From the NCBI GenBank assembly GCA_002070105.1, contig MWCQ01000010.1:37297-101296 (forward strand): 64,000 bases of DNA. The letters are read 5' to 3'. The stretch comes from Firmicutes bacterium ADurb.Bin193 (GTDB lineage Bacteria > Bacillota > Clostridia > Monoglobales > Firm-18). The notes below the pieces were generated by a model. The model was not told the DNA's origin, made no database searches, and worked only from the letters and a program-made list of their open reading frames with translations. Below are positions 26,117-35,374 of this stretch, in pieces (position 1 is the stretch's first letter; every line of letters starts with the position of its first letter). A program made the translations under genes and the position numbers.

Positions 26117-26443
26117 ATGTTAAACGGTTTATCCGTCGGCAGTATGATAGACGCGCTCGTTCCAATTTCGAGATTTAACAAGGGAGAAGCTAATAAAATT
26201 TTTGATGAGGTTAAAAAAAGCGGTTATAAAATTGTTGTGAAAAATAATGCTCCCGCATGTGTTTTAATTACGCCTGAAAAATATCAGGAAATGTTAGAAA
26301 TAATTGAGGACCATTATTTACTTTCAATCGCCGAGCAACGCATTAAAACCGGCAGTAAAAAGACTTATTCGTTTGATGAAATCTTAGCGGAGCACGGAAC
26401 AACGGAAGATGAGCTCGAATCAGTTGAGGTAGATTTCGAATGA
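26117..26443 (+). CDS. Type II antitoxin, Phd/YefM family
   Basis: A 108-residue protein with a Phd/YefM-type N-terminal DNA-binding domain: PISRFNKGEANKIFDEVKKSGYKIVVKNNAPACVLI, then TPEKYQEMLE, the usual end of the fold. The acidic C-terminus (EILAEHGTTEDELESVEVDFE) is the likely toxin-neutralising tail. It would repress its own promoter. GAGAGGG precedes ATG 26117. The stop overlaps the toxin start by four bases (ATGA), as in most relBE-like operons. Confidence 0.92.
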   Translation: MLNGLSVGSMIDALVPISRFNKGEANKIFDEVKKSGYKIVVKNNAPACVLITPEKYQEMLEIIEDHYLLSIAEQRIKTGSKKTYSFDEILAEHGTTEDELESVEVDFE

Positions 26444-26757
26444 GCTACATTATAAGATTCACAGAGGAAGCCCGTCAAGATATGAAAAAACTTGACGGTT
26501 CCGTGAAAAAACAAGTAGTCGCAGCTATTTTAAAGGTTTCAAAAAATCCGCTCCCCAAAAACGAAGGCGGTTTAGGCAACCCGCTTGGGAACAAACATGA
26601 TAACAACTTAACGGGGTTATGTAAGATAAAAATACTTAACCCGAGTATTCGCATTGTATATCAGTTGGTGCGGGTTGACAAGGTTATGAATATAATTGTA
26701 ATTGCTGCTCGATCCGATGACGAGGTGTATAAAATAGCCGCCGAAAGAACCAAGTAA
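26440..26757 (+). CDS. Type II toxin, RelE/ParE family
   Basis: A 105-residue basic protein. MSYIIRFTEEARQDMKKLDGSVKKQV is the typical RelE start (beta strand then helical hairpin), and the C-terminal half holds the GLCKIKIL, IRIVYQLV and IIVIAARSDDEVYK strands. RelE toxins cleave mRNA in the ribosomal A site; ParE toxins poison gyrase. The VYQ/R residues favour an RNase, but this is inference. It is translationally coupled to the antitoxin and ends before a terminator. Confidence 0.92.
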   Translation: MSYIIRFTEEARQDMKKLDGSVKKQVVAAILKVSKNPLPKNEGGLGNPLGNKHDNNLTGLCKIKILNPSIRIVYQLVRVDKVMNIIVIAARSDDEVYKIAAERTK

Positions 26758-26784
26758 AAAAGGTTAAAGTTAAAATGTCGCATT

Positions 26785-26825
26785 AAAAAATGGTGTCGCA
26801 GAATATTTATGCGACACCATTTTCT
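26785..26825. terminator. Bidirectional terminator between the toxin gene and the ATPase operon
   Basis: AATGGTGTCGCA pairs perfectly with TGCGACACCATT, flanked by AAAAAA on the left and TTTTCT on the right. It can terminate the plus-strand toxin operon and the minus-strand V-type ATPase operon. Confidence 0.93.
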
Positions 26826-26842
26826 AATGCTATGATTCAATT

Positions 26843-27457
26843 TTATTTCATTGTCTTTATTACCTTAAGCCTTGTAAATTCCTCACGCTCTTTTTCTTCA
26901 AGGGCGTTTTGTATTGAAGCTGTTATGCTCTCATACCGGGGAATCATAATATTTTTTAGTGCGTTGGCACGCTTTTGAGTCTTTTTTATATTTGCCGCAA
27001 GGCGATATACGGAGTTTTCTATTTCGGCAAGCTCAAGCGAAAGATTTTTAACCTTTACGAAATTCGTATATGCCTCATCCAAGGCCGAGCCCGTTCTGTG
27101 AAAGCCATAGGTATAAAGCTCCTTCTCCGCAGTTTCATCGTTCACAATGGGTATTTCAACGCCCATAACGCTTCTAAAGCGTATTTTGATACCCTCCTCA
27201 AGCGGAACCGCATAGCTTATCCTTCCGATATTATTAATACCGAACATTACATTTGCCGCCTGAAGGGCATGGTATGCGTCGGAGAAGGTTTTGTCAATTT
27301 TCGACTGTACCGCCTTCGCCCTGTCTATAAGCTCCATCATCTCATGGATCAGCACATTCCTCTTTTTGTCCAGAAGCGTATAGCCCTGCTTTGACAGGCG
27401 GAGCGATTTTTTCGCAAGCATAAGATTGCCCTTTGTGGGGAACAGCGTAATGTCCAC
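26843..27457 (-). CDS. atpD: V-type ATP synthase subunit D (central stalk)
   Basis: A 204-residue, largely coiled-coil protein. LFPTKGNLMLAKKSLRLSKQGYTLLDKKRNVL is the subunit D opening, and the C-terminal helix again contains many Lys/Arg. It forms the rotating shaft inside A3B3. GTG 27457 follows GGAGGTG. It is the last gene of the operon, 15 bases after subunit B. Confidence 0.97.
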   Translation of the reverse strand: MDITLFPTKGNLMLAKKSLRLSKQGYTLLDKKRNVLIHEMMELIDRAKAVQSKIDKTFSDAYHALQAANVMFGINNIGRISYAVPLEEGIKIRFRSVMGVEIPIVNDETAEKELYTYGFHRTGSALDEAYTNFVKVKNLSLELAEIENSVYRLAANIKKTQKRANALKNIMIPRYESITASIQNALEEKEREEFTRLKVIKTMK

Positions 27458-27472
27458 TATTTTTCACCTCCG

Positions 27473-28858
27473 TCAGGGTGTATTTTCGGCGGGATAGTAT
27501 TTATCGAGAATTTTCGAGTCTATCCTCGAAAGCTCCTCACGCGGCAGTATTTTAAGAAGATTCCATGCCAGATCAATCGTCTGGTCAATATCGCGGTTTT
27601 CGTCCCTGCCCTGGGATATAAACTCCCTCTCGAACGCCCTTCCGAACTCAAGGTATTTTTTGTCGGTATCCGCAAGCTCATCCTCACCGATTACCGAAGC
27701 AAGCGAGCGAACCTCCTGAACATTGGAATAAGCGGCGAAAAGCTGATTCGCAACATCGGGGTGGTCCTCCCTTGTAAAGCCCTCGCCGATGCCGTCCTTC
27801 ATAAGGCGGGACAGCGACGGAAGCACGCTTACGGGCGGATATATCCCTTTTTGGTACAGATTGCGCTCCAGCACAACCTGCCCCTCCGTGATATATCCCG
27901 TAAGGTCGGGAATAGGGTGGGTTATGTCGTCGTTGGGCATTGTCAGTATGGGAATCTGCGTAATAGAGCCGGAGCCTGTGTTGAGCATTCCCGCCCTCTC
28001 ATATATGGATGCAAAATCCGAGTAGAGATAACCGGGAAAGCCTTTTCGCGAGGGTATCTCGTTTTGCGAGGACGAAATCTCCCGAAGCGCCTCGGCATAG
28101 GATGTCATATCGGTAAGTATTACAAGAATGTGCATATTATGCTCAAACGCAAGGTACTCCGCGGCTGTAAGCGCACAGCGCGGGGTTATAATCCTCTCGC
28201 CCACGGGGTCGCTTGAAAGATTGAGAAACATTACAACACGCTCTAATACTCCGTTTTCCTGAAATTTTTTGCGGAAATAGTCCGCGACATCGCCCGAAAC
28301 ACCCATTGCGCAAAAAACTATCGCAAAATTATCCCTGTTTGCGCCCTCTATTTTAGCCTGTGTCGCAATCTGAACGGCAAGCTCGTCGTGCGGAAGCCCG
28401 TTCCCCGTAAAAATCGGAAGCTTTTGCCCCCTTATAAGCGTGGCAAGTCCGTCAATCGATGAAATCCCCGTCTGAATATAATTTCTCGGATACTCCCTTG
28501 AAACGGGGTTCATGGGTTTTCCGTTTACATCTATATACTTTTCGGCAAAAATCTTACCCAGACCGTCTATTGGACGACCCGCTCCGTCAAAGATTCTTCC
28601 GAGAATTTCCTTGGATACGCCAAGCTCCATAGGGCGGCCCGTCAGGCGGGTTACGGTGTTTGTTTTTGAAAGCCCCCTTGTGCCCTCATATACCTGAACA
28701 ACCGCATAGTCGCCGCCAAGCTCGATAATCTTGCCCATTCGCGACCCGCCCTCATCGGTTTTTATCTCGACAATTTCTTCAAACGAGGCGTCTTTTATTC
28801 CCTCTATCACAATAAGCGAGCCGCTTACCGACTTAAGACCGAGATATTCTATATTCAT
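27473..28858 (-). CDS. atpB: V-type ATP synthase subunit B
   Basis: A 461-residue non-catalytic nucleotide-binding subunit. The Walker A is degenerate ([13 protein letters not shown]), as normal for subunit B. Other markers are [31 protein letters not shown] and [21 protein letters not shown]. Three copies alternate with A. The start overlaps the stop of subunit A by four bases (ATGA), indicating coupled synthesis. Confidence 0.98.
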   Translation of the reverse strand: MNIEYLGLKSVSGSLIVIEGIKDASFEEIVEIKTDEGGSRMGKIIELGGDYAVVQVYEGTRGLSKTNTVTRLTGRPMELGVSKEILGRIFDGAGRPIDGLGKIFAEKYIDVNGKPMNPVSREYPRNYIQTGISSIDGLATLIRGQKLPIFTGNGLPHDELAVQIATQAKIEGANRDNFAIVFCAMGVSGDVADYFRKKFQENGVLERVVMFLNLSSDPVGERIITPRCALTAAEYLAFEHNMHILVILTDMTSYAEALREISSSQNEIPSRKGFPGYLYSDFASIYERAGMLNTGSGSITQIPILTMPNDDITHPIPDLTGYITEGQVVLERNLYQKGIYPPVSVLPSLSRLMKDGIGEGFTREDHPDVANQLFAAYSNVQEVRSLASVIGEDELADTDKKYLEFGRAFEREFISQGRDENRDIDQTIDLAWNLLKILPREELSRIDSKILDKYYPAENTP

Positions 28859-30633
28859 CGTTTTATCACCTCGTTATTCGCAATTACATCACTGCACGCC
28901 TTGTCAATAAGCGCCCTGTACTCGTCAAATTTTCCGAGATTTTCGTTGTCAACCTTATACTTTATCGAGATAATTTCCTCGAATATTCCCGTTTTGATGA
29001 TTTGCGAAATGGGAATGCTTCGGGAAAGTATCTCCCTTGCTTTTTCGTTAAGATAAAGAATTATATCCATCATCAAAAACTGCTTGGAGATGGGAACATA
29101 AGTGTCGGAGGGGTGATAGGCATTTTGCTGCAAAAAGCCCTCCCGTATAACTCTTGCGGTCTGAAGCACAAGCTTTTGGTCGTCGGGGAGAACATCGCTT
29201 CCTATAAGCTTTACAATCTCGTTAAGGTTTGCCTCCTCTTGCAGTATGGCAATAAGTCGGGTTCTGTGCCCCATAAATTTTTCATTTATATTTTCTTCGT
29301 ACCAAGGCGTAAGCTCCTCAACATATTCGCTGTATGACGAAAGCCAGTTTATTGCGGGATAGTGCCTTGAATACGCCAAAAGCCTGTCAAGCGCAAGGAA
29401 CGAACGCACAAAGCGCTTGGTATTTTGAGTTACGGGCTCGGAAAAATCGCCGCCCTGCGGCGAAACCGCACCGATAACGGTTATGGAACCTTCTTTTTTG
29501 CACAAGGTGTTGACATAACCCGCACGCTCATAAAACGCCGCAAGCCGTGAAGACAGATATGCGGGAAAGCCTTCCTCGGCGGGCATTTCCTCAAGCCGCC
29601 CCGAAATCTCCCTAAGCGCCTCTGCCCAGCGAGATGTGGAATCCGCCATAATCGCGACATGATAGCCCATATCACGGTAGTATTCCGCAAGCGTTATTCC
29701 TGTGTATATGCTTGCCTCACGCGCCGCAACGGGCATATTTGATGTATTTGCGATGAGTGCCGTCCTGTCCATTAATGATGAGCCTGTTTTGGGGTCGGAA
29801 AGCGAGGTAAACTCCTCCAAAACCTGCGTCATCTCGTTCCCTCTCTCGCCGCACCCGATGTATATAATGATGTCCGCATCACTCCACTTGGCAAGCTGAT
29901 GCTGGGTCATCGTCTTTCCTGTGCCGAATCCGCCGGGGATTGCCGCGGTACCGCCTTTTGCAAGGGGAAAGAGCGTGTCGATTACGCGCTGTCCCGTCAT
30001 AAGCGGACGGCGAACATTAACGCGGCCGTTGTGCGGGCGCGGTATTCTGATAGGCCACACCTGCATAAGCTTTATATCAACAGTTTTCCCCGATGCGGTT
30101 TTAACTTTTGCTATCGAATCGGTTATAGTGTATTCACCGTTTGGCACGATTTCTTCGATTACTCCGCTTACATCGGGCGGAACCATTACTTTGTGCATAA
30201 TCTGAAGGGTTTCGGGTGTCTGTGCGATAATCATGCTGCCGCTTACACTGTCGCCGACCTTTGCAAGAATTTCAACCTTCCACTTTTTTGTCGTGTCAAC
30301 AGGGTCAACCGTAAGCCCTCTTTCGATAAACGCACCGCTCTGCTTTTCGACAACCTTAAGCGGGCGTTCAATGCCGTCAAAAATACCTCCGATTATCCCC
30401 GGCGCGAGAATAACGCTCATCGCCCTTTGGGTTGACACAACCTCTTCACCCGGCTTAAGTCCGGTTGTGTTTTCATAAACCTGTACGACCGTATGCTTGT
30501 CACCAACGCCTATTACTTCGCCGATAAGTCTTTCCGACCCGACAAAAACCTGGTCATACATCTTAAACCCGTCGCTTCCGACAACCTTTACGACGGGGCC
30601 GTTTATGCTGAATATTGTTCCTTTTACTTCCAT
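28855..30633 (-). CDS. atpA: V-type ATP synthase catalytic subunit A
   Basis: A 592-residue catalytic subunit. Walker A is [18 protein letters not shown], the arginine/Walker B region includes [22 protein letters not shown] and [27 protein letters not shown]. The non-homologous insert typical of A subunits lies at about 110-190. Three A and three B subunits hydrolyse or make ATP. Gap of ten bases after subunit E. Confidence 0.99.
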   Translation of the reverse strand: MEVKGTIFSINGPVVKVVGSDGFKMYDQVFVGSERLIGEVIGVGDKHTVVQVYENTTGLKPGEEVVSTQRAMSVILAPGIIGGIFDGIERPLKVVEKQSGAFIERGLTVDPVDTTKKWKVEILAKVGDSVSGSMIIAQTPETLQIMHKVMVPPDVSGVIEEIVPNGEYTITDSIAKVKTASGKTVDIKLMQVWPIRIPRPHNGRVNVRRPLMTGQRVIDTLFPLAKGGTAAIPGGFGTGKTMTQHQLAKWSDADIIIYIGCGERGNEMTQVLEEFTSLSDPKTGSSLMDRTALIANTSNMPVAAREASIYTGITLAEYYRDMGYHVAIMADSTSRWAEALREISGRLEEMPAEEGFPAYLSSRLAAFYERAGYVNTLCKKEGSITVIGAVSPQGGDFSEPVTQNTKRFVRSFLALDRLLAYSRHYPAINWLSSYSEYVEELTPWYEENINEKFMGHRTRLIAILQEEANLNEIVKLIGSDVLPDDQKLVLQTARVIREGFLQQNAYHPSDTYVPISKQFLMMDIILYLNEKAREILSRSIPISQIIKTGIFEEIISIKYKVDNENLGKFDEYRALIDKACSDVIANNEVIKR

Positions 30634-30643
30634 AGAATCACAC

Positions 30644-31225
30644 TCATATCTTTATATTGTAGGTTTCCAAAAACCTATCCTTTGCGGCTTCAAGCTTTGT
30701 GGCAAAGGTTTCATCAACGCGCATACCGTTAACCTTATCAACCAAAAGACAGCCGCCTATAATATCATCATCGGTATATGAAACCTCAAATCCGAGGCTT
30801 GTAAAGAGTGCGGCATGCTTTTCATCCCTTTTCAATATAACAACAGCGCCCGCACCTTCAAGCTTTTTCTTTGATGCGGAAACAGTCTTTATAAGATAAT
30901 CGCCGTAAGAATCGGACGCAGTAAAATCCGAAAGCCGCTTTTTAACATTGTCAAACAGAGCATCGATAAGCCTCTGGCGCTCGTTTAATATCTCCTGCTT
31001 GCAGGAAAGCTGTTTTTGAATAATCCTCTCGTTTTTCTCCTTAACAATTTTGGCGGTTGCCCTTCTGAGCCTTGCCTGCGCCGATTTATCGATTTCATCT
31101 TTTATCCTCGCAAGCATTTCCGATTTGGTCTGCGCTATCTCCTTCAAAACGGCGTCGCGCTTTTCCCGCGCATCTTTGATTACCATATTCTCAAAATTTA
31201 ATAGCTTTGTATCCGAAGCATCCAT
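30644..31225 (-). CDS. atpE: V-type ATP synthase subunit E (peripheral stalk)
   Basis: A 193-residue protein with a long charged N-terminal helix (about 10-100, rich in Lys/Glu/Ala) and a compact C-terminal domain (VVILKRDEKHAALF, DDDIIGGCLLVDKVNGMRVDETFATKLE). It links the A3B3 head to the membrane part. The frame is open 50 codons further up across subunit F, but ATG 31225 with GAGGTG upstream is the start that leaves ten bases to the subunit F stop. Confidence 0.93.
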   Translation of the reverse strand: MDASDTKLLNFENMVIKDAREKRDAVLKEIAQTKSEMLARIKDEIDKSAQARLRRATAKIVKEKNERIIQKQLSCKQEILNERQRLIDALFDNVKKRLSDFTASDSYGDYLIKTVSASKKKLEGAGAVVILKRDEKHAALFTSLGFEVSYTDDDIIGGCLLVDKVNGMRVDETFATKLEAAKDRFLETYNIKI

Positions 31226-31235
31226 ATCCTTCACC

Positions 31236-31544
31236 TCATATTTTAAGTCCGATTGCATCGCGTACATACCCTGTAATAAAATCATCCGTCTTGCCCATTC
31301 CGTGACGGTCGGGTATTTCGACAATAAGCGGAATTTTATAATTAAGCTTAATGTCCGACACCAATTCGGGGGCAAGCTGCGAAAGCTTTACCGTTATCAG
31401 AATGATACCTATGTCCTTATCCGAAACGGCGTCGGTAAGCGCCTCGATAAATTCCTCGCGCTCATGGACGACAACGCCGTCAATACCCGCAAGGCGCATA
31501 CCGATTTGGGTATCTATATTGTCGCTTATAAGATACATTTTCAT
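31236..31544 (-). CDS. atpF: V-type ATP synthase subunit F
   Basis: A 102-residue Rossmann-like protein. MKMYLISDNIDTQIGMRLAGI, DIGIILITVKLSQL and IPLIVEIPDRHG are the three landmarks of archaeal/V-type subunit F. It binds subunit D at the central shaft. GGGAGG precedes ATG 31544 by ten bases. It lies between K and E. Confidence 0.95.
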   Translation of the reverse strand: MKMYLISDNIDTQIGMRLAGIDGVVVHEREEFIEALTDAVSDKDIGIILITVKLSQLAPELVSDIKLNYKIPLIVEIPDRHGMGKTDDFITGYVRDAIGLKI

Positions 31545-31580
31545 AAAATCGTTCCCTCCCGTTCAGGAAAACTAAAGAAG

Positions 31581-32003
31581 TCATCCGAGCCTTCCGAGAA
31601 TTGTGAAGGATATAAGAAGACCGTAAAGTGCAATACCTTCCGCAAGAGCGACGAAGATAAGCGCCTTACCCATAACCGATGCGTCCTCGGAGATTGCGCC
31701 GATCGCCGACGATGCCGCGGCCGCAACCGCTATGCCTGCGCCTATTGCGGCAAGGCCGGTAACCAAAGCCGCCGCAATATAGCCCATTCCCGCAGCACCC
31801 GAAGCCGTGTCAGCAGCAGTTTCGGCGAATGCGCTTTGGCTAAACATTAAAACAGCGGTTGACGCCATAATCGCCAAAAATGCGAAAATATTGATCCCCA
31901 AAACCGTTTTCATCTTTTTGCCGCTCAGCTTAAATCCGAAATGAAGAAGCGACGGTGTCAGAATCACAACCAATGTTAATAGTACGAGAGCAATTTTTTG
32001 CAT
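31581..32003 (-). CDS. atpK: V-type ATP synthase subunit K (membrane rotor ring)
   Basis: A 140-residue membrane protein. Residues 72-138 form a single two-helix c-type hairpin with the ion-binding Glu at 122 (VALAEGIALYGLLISF). The first 60 residues contain two other hydrophobic stretches and end in SAFA-ET, which looks like a signal-peptidase site. Enterococcus NtpK instead has four helices in two hairpins. The helix opposite Glu122 lacks the Gln found in sodium-binding rings, which hints at proton transport; this is inference. GGAGGAATAA precedes ATG 32003. Confidence 0.94.
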   Translation of the reverse strand: MQKIALVLLTLVVILTPSLLHFGFKLSGKKMKTVLGINIFAFLAIMASTAVLMFSQSAFAETAADTASGAAGMGYIAAALVTGLAAIGAGIAVAAAASSAIGAISEDASVMGKALIFVALAEGIALYGLLISFTILGRLG

Positions 32004-32030
32004 ATTTATTCCTCCATTTATAAAACTGAT

Positions 32031-33935
32031 TTATTTTTGATTAACAATCCGCGGTGTAAAGGGCTTTCCCGTTCCGTCAAAATACCTGCTGAACATCTCG
32101 TAAAACTCAAGCCTTAAAATCTGAATGGCGACCAAAAGCCCCTCAAGCCCCAAAACAAGCAAATTGCCTAAAACGAGAACAATTACCTTTGGCACCGACA
32201 GATTTGCAAGTGAGGTCTGACTTACATCCGCAAGTGAGTATACCACCATCATCATTCCCGCGTGGTTTAAGGCGAATGCGCCTACACGGATAAAGGAAAT
32301 TGTGTTGGTTATATATGATAGGATAAGCTCGAAAAGCTCAAAGAATCCTTCAAGCAGGAACTCTCCTTTGTTTTTGGAAGCCCAGTTTTGGCGCCGTTTC
32401 AAAAGATGTGAGAGCGGTTCTTTCAAGAATACCAGAACAAGCGGCAAAACAACAAAAGTAATTATATACCACAGCCTCATTATACTGCTTCCCCGAACTA
32501 CGGAGAATACGCCGATTATCGTCGCCCAGTAGAACACAAACCCCGCAACACCGTTTGAGTCGAACAGAATTTTACCTATATCCTTTTGTTTTATACCGTT
32601 TGCGATATTAAAGAACATTGATACTCCGATAATCACTGTTCCCAAAACAACCGCAAGTATAAGGGTCGTCATCATATTTTCGGGTTCCATGGGCTTATAC
32701 ATAAAACCATAGTGAAGCTCAAACCCGAAGATGCTTCCGAAAAACAGACCGAAAACCGCGGCGGAAAACCCGCATATTTTCAGAATGGGTCCGAGAAAGC
32801 TCCCCTTTTTCTGCATCAAATAACCGATAAGCGCAAGAACAAGCCCCTGCCCTGCATCACCGTACATCATCCCGAACATAAGGCTGTATGTCAAAGCAAA
32901 AAACATGGTCGGGTCAAATTCGTTGTATGACGGAAGACCGTACATTCCCACAAATTTTTCGAAAGGTCTTGCAAACCAGTTGTTGTAAAGCTTTGTGGGC
33001 GGTTTTATATGTTTTACTATGTCAGGCTCTTTAAACAGGAGTGTAACATTCGGCTCCTTCTCCAATGCCTTTGCAAGACTTTCGGTATCGGATTCGGGAA
33101 CCCATCCCGCAATGTAAAACGACTCCTTGGTATGCGCGGCGTATTTTCTTACATCAAACGCCTCAAAAAGATAGTATGCGCTTCTGTATGCCCTGTAAAG
33201 CTTTTCGCGCTCTCTTCCCAAAACAATTTCCATATCCTTTGAAAGCCCCGCAAGTGTCTTTGTAAGCTCGATGTTTTCATCGCTTAAATTTCTTATAACC
33301 TCGGCAGGCGTTCCCGATGCCTTTTCGGAAATTCTCATTCGCTCAAAATAGAGTGACGAAAACAGGGTGTCAATCTTCTCGCGAACGACAATGGGGGCGC
33401 AGTACAGACCGTAAACACCGTCCTTATCCTCGCCGAATTTAAAGAAAAATGCGGCGTAATACTCACTTAAAAACTCGCTCAGCTTACGGTATGATTCCCT
33501 CGGCAGCTTTCCGAACCTTACTTTAATATGATGAAATCCGAAAATATCCTTAAGCGGTATATCAACATCTTCTATATGCTTTAACTGATTTATAAGACGG
33601 GTATTCTCCTCAAGCTCGGATAAAACCTCTTTTCGCTTGTTTGATATTGCTTCGACCATGTTTTTTAATGTTTCGGCATAGGAAGCGATTTCATCCTCCG
33701 GCATCGAATAGTCGCCCCCGGGAATGTCGGACACATTGATGCCCGTCAAATCCACGGTTTCCTTAACCTGCTTCATAAGCTGGCTGTACGGATTGCTCTG
33801 GGTATAGGGATAAAGCCCCTGCGTGTTGGAAAAAACGCTGAACATATCTTCAAGGTGGACATTCCTGTCGATAATATAGTTCATAACTACTCTGTCAAAG
33901 TCGTCGATAGGACCGATGACATTTATCAGTTTCAT
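32031..33935 (-). CDS. atpI: V-type ATP synthase subunit I (membrane stator, a-type)
   Basis: A 634-residue protein. The N-terminal half is soluble and coiled-coil rich (KLINVIGPIDDFDRVV at the start; helical pairs near 80-130 and 230-290). The C-terminal half has seven or eight membrane helices, with MMYGDAGQGLVLALIGY and SYITNTISFIRVGAFALNHAGMM; the Arg in SFIRVGAFALNH is the conserved half-channel residue. ATG 33935 clears the subunit C stop by four bases; a GTG eight codons upstream would overlap it. Confidence 0.96.
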   Translation of the reverse strand: MKLINVIGPIDDFDRVVMNYIIDRNVHLEDMFSVFSNTQGLYPYTQSNPYSQLMKQVKETVDLTGINVSDIPGGDYSMPEDEIASYAETLKNMVEAISNKRKEVLSELEENTRLINQLKHIEDVDIPLKDIFGFHHIKVRFGKLPRESYRKLSEFLSEYYAAFFFKFGEDKDGVYGLYCAPIVVREKIDTLFSSLYFERMRISEKASGTPAEVIRNLSDENIELTKTLAGLSKDMEIVLGREREKLYRAYRSAYYLFEAFDVRKYAAHTKESFYIAGWVPESDTESLAKALEKEPNVTLLFKEPDIVKHIKPPTKLYNNWFARPFEKFVGMYGLPSYNEFDPTMFFALTYSLMFGMMYGDAGQGLVLALIGYLMQKKGSFLGPILKICGFSAAVFGLFFGSIFGFELHYGFMYKPMEPENMMTTLILAVVLGTVIIGVSMFFNIANGIKQKDIGKILFDSNGVAGFVFYWATIIGVFSVVRGSSIMRLWYIITFVVLPLVLVFLKEPLSHLLKRRQNWASKNKGEFLLEGFFELFELILSYITNTISFIRVGAFALNHAGMMMVVYSLADVSQTSLANLSVPKVIVLVLGNLLVLGLEGLLVAIQILRLEFYEMFSRYFDGTGKPFTPRIVNQK

Positions 33936-33939
33936 TTTT

Positions 33940-35001
33940 TCAACCGCCAACTGTTTCACCGCCGTTTCGTATAAGATACCGCTCGATTCCGTTCATATCA
34001 AGCTTATAGCGTATCCCTTCGATTATTTTGATAAGGTTTGCTACCTCTGTTTCCTTCTTCTGTATATATGATATGACGGACATAATCGAAAAGGGGGATA
34101 ACCTCGAAAGCTTACGCTGAAGCTCGCTTATATACTTATAATAATGCTGTTCGGGGAAAAGCCCGTCATCTTCAAAAATCGCATTGTAGGGGGTTTTTTG
34201 TATAAGCGCATATAATTCGTCGAGTGTTTTCGCCTCTACAAGCGAAACAAGCTGTTCCCTTGTGATTTTGTGCCTTCCAGGAAGCAAAAACGAATATATA
34301 ATCTCTCTCGGAACATTAAAATACTTTTTGCACCGCATAATCCACATTATATTTAGAATGTCCAGCTCTGTCCCGAAGGATTCCAAAACAACCTCCCTGT
34401 CTTTTTTACAAAGGTGCTTTTCGTACATCTTCCACACGGTATTGTAATAATAAAGGTCCAGTGTCATCTCGATACTGAATATATTAAAACGCTCGTTGTT
34501 GTCAACAAGCGGTGATATTATCGGATAAAAATCGCTTCCCTTCAGGTTTTCGATAAACTGAGCCTTGCTTTGCGAGCGCACAAGCCTTTGCACATCAATC
34601 GTCATGTGTCTGGCGTAATATTCGTTGACCTTGTCGGAGTGAGTAATCAAAACGCCTCTCTCAAGCATTCTGAACATATCCTTCAGAAGCTCTGTTTCAT
34701 ATTTTAGAATAAACACACGGAGAAATTTTTTACTGCTTCCCTTTTCATATTTAATAAGTTTTACTAATTGTTTCTCCTGGGATTTGCTTAAAATTTCTTC
34801 AAGCTCTCCCCTGTGGATACTATTTTCGGCTACATCTTTCAGTTCTTCCCCGTAATGTGTGTTGTTTTTAAGATATGCGGCAACATCGCTGACAGAATTT
34901 TTGGCAAGAAGGCTTTTATAGTCCGCGGCGGTCAATAATTTCCCCGACATTGCCCTGACCTTTGCATGGGAGCCGCTGTATTTAAAAATTTCCGACAGCA
35001 T
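33940..35001 (-). CDS. atpC: V-type ATP synthase subunit C (d-type, rotor coupling)
   Basis: A 353-residue helical protein of the V-ATPase AC39/subunit C family. FKYSGSHAKVRAMSGKLLTAADYKSLL at the N-terminus and NILNIMWIMRCKKYFNVPREII in the middle are typical. It sits on the K ring and transmits rotation to D and F. ATG 35001 lies 32 bases after the preceding coiled-coil gene. Confidence 0.95.
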   Translation of the reverse strand: MLSEIFKYSGSHAKVRAMSGKLLTAADYKSLLAKNSVSDVAAYLKNNTHYGEELKDVAENSIHRGELEEILSKSQEKQLVKLIKYEKGSSKKFLRVFILKYETELLKDMFRMLERGVLITHSDKVNEYYARHMTIDVQRLVRSQSKAQFIENLKGSDFYPIISPLVDNNERFNIFSIEMTLDLYYYNTVWKMYEKHLCKKDREVVLESFGTELDILNIMWIMRCKKYFNVPREIIYSFLLPGRHKITREQLVSLVEAKTLDELYALIQKTPYNAIFEDDGLFPEQHYYKYISELQRKLSRLSPFSIMSVISYIQKKETEVANLIKIIEGIRYKLDMNGIERYLIRNGGETVGG

Positions 35002-35033
35002 TTTTTCTCACTTCTTTCTTAAACAGGACTCTC

Positions 35034-35357
35034 TTAGCCTTCCGACGGCGTCTTTATAATCGACTCGTATATTTCGTTTTCCCATGCAGCGCTGTTTTTC
35101 TCAAAAAGCTCTCGTATTGCTTCAAGATGTGCCTCGTGCCGGACAGTAATTTCTTCGAGCCTTTTTTCTTCGTCCTCCGCCTCGTCCTTTGCAAACTTCA
35201 TAACCCTTGCGTCAAGGTCGGCCTGCGCCTCTTCCTCAAGGCGTTTCTTTTCGGCTTCAACCTCTTTGGGAAGGTTCTTTTTTGCCCTTGCCGCCTCATC
35301 TGAAATGCTCTGAGCCTCCCGCTCGATTTCTATAATCCTGTAAAGTATGGAATCCAT
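35034..35357 (-). CDS. V-type ATP synthase subunit G/H-like coiled-coil protein (peripheral stalk)
   Basis: A 107-residue protein made almost wholly of a charged helix (many Glu, Lys, Arg and Ala from residue 8 to 90). Sequence identity to a named family is weak, but its size, coiled-coil composition and place as the first gene of the V-type operon match subunit G/H (AhaH, NtpF), which pairs with E in the peripheral stalk. It starts 17 bases after the UPF0210 gene. Confidence 0.8.
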   Translation of the reverse strand: MDSILYRIIEIEREAQSISDEAARAKKNLPKEVEAEKKRLEEEAQADLDARVMKFAKDEAEDEEKRLEEITVRHEAHLEAIRELFEKNSAAWENEIYESIIKTPSEG

Positions 35358-35374
35358 AGCTACCCTTCCTCGAT

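Noticed and set aside
31050..31850. 266-codon plus-strand frame across ATPase genes
   Set aside because: It runs antisense to subunits E, F and K, which have clear motifs and ribosome-binding sites.
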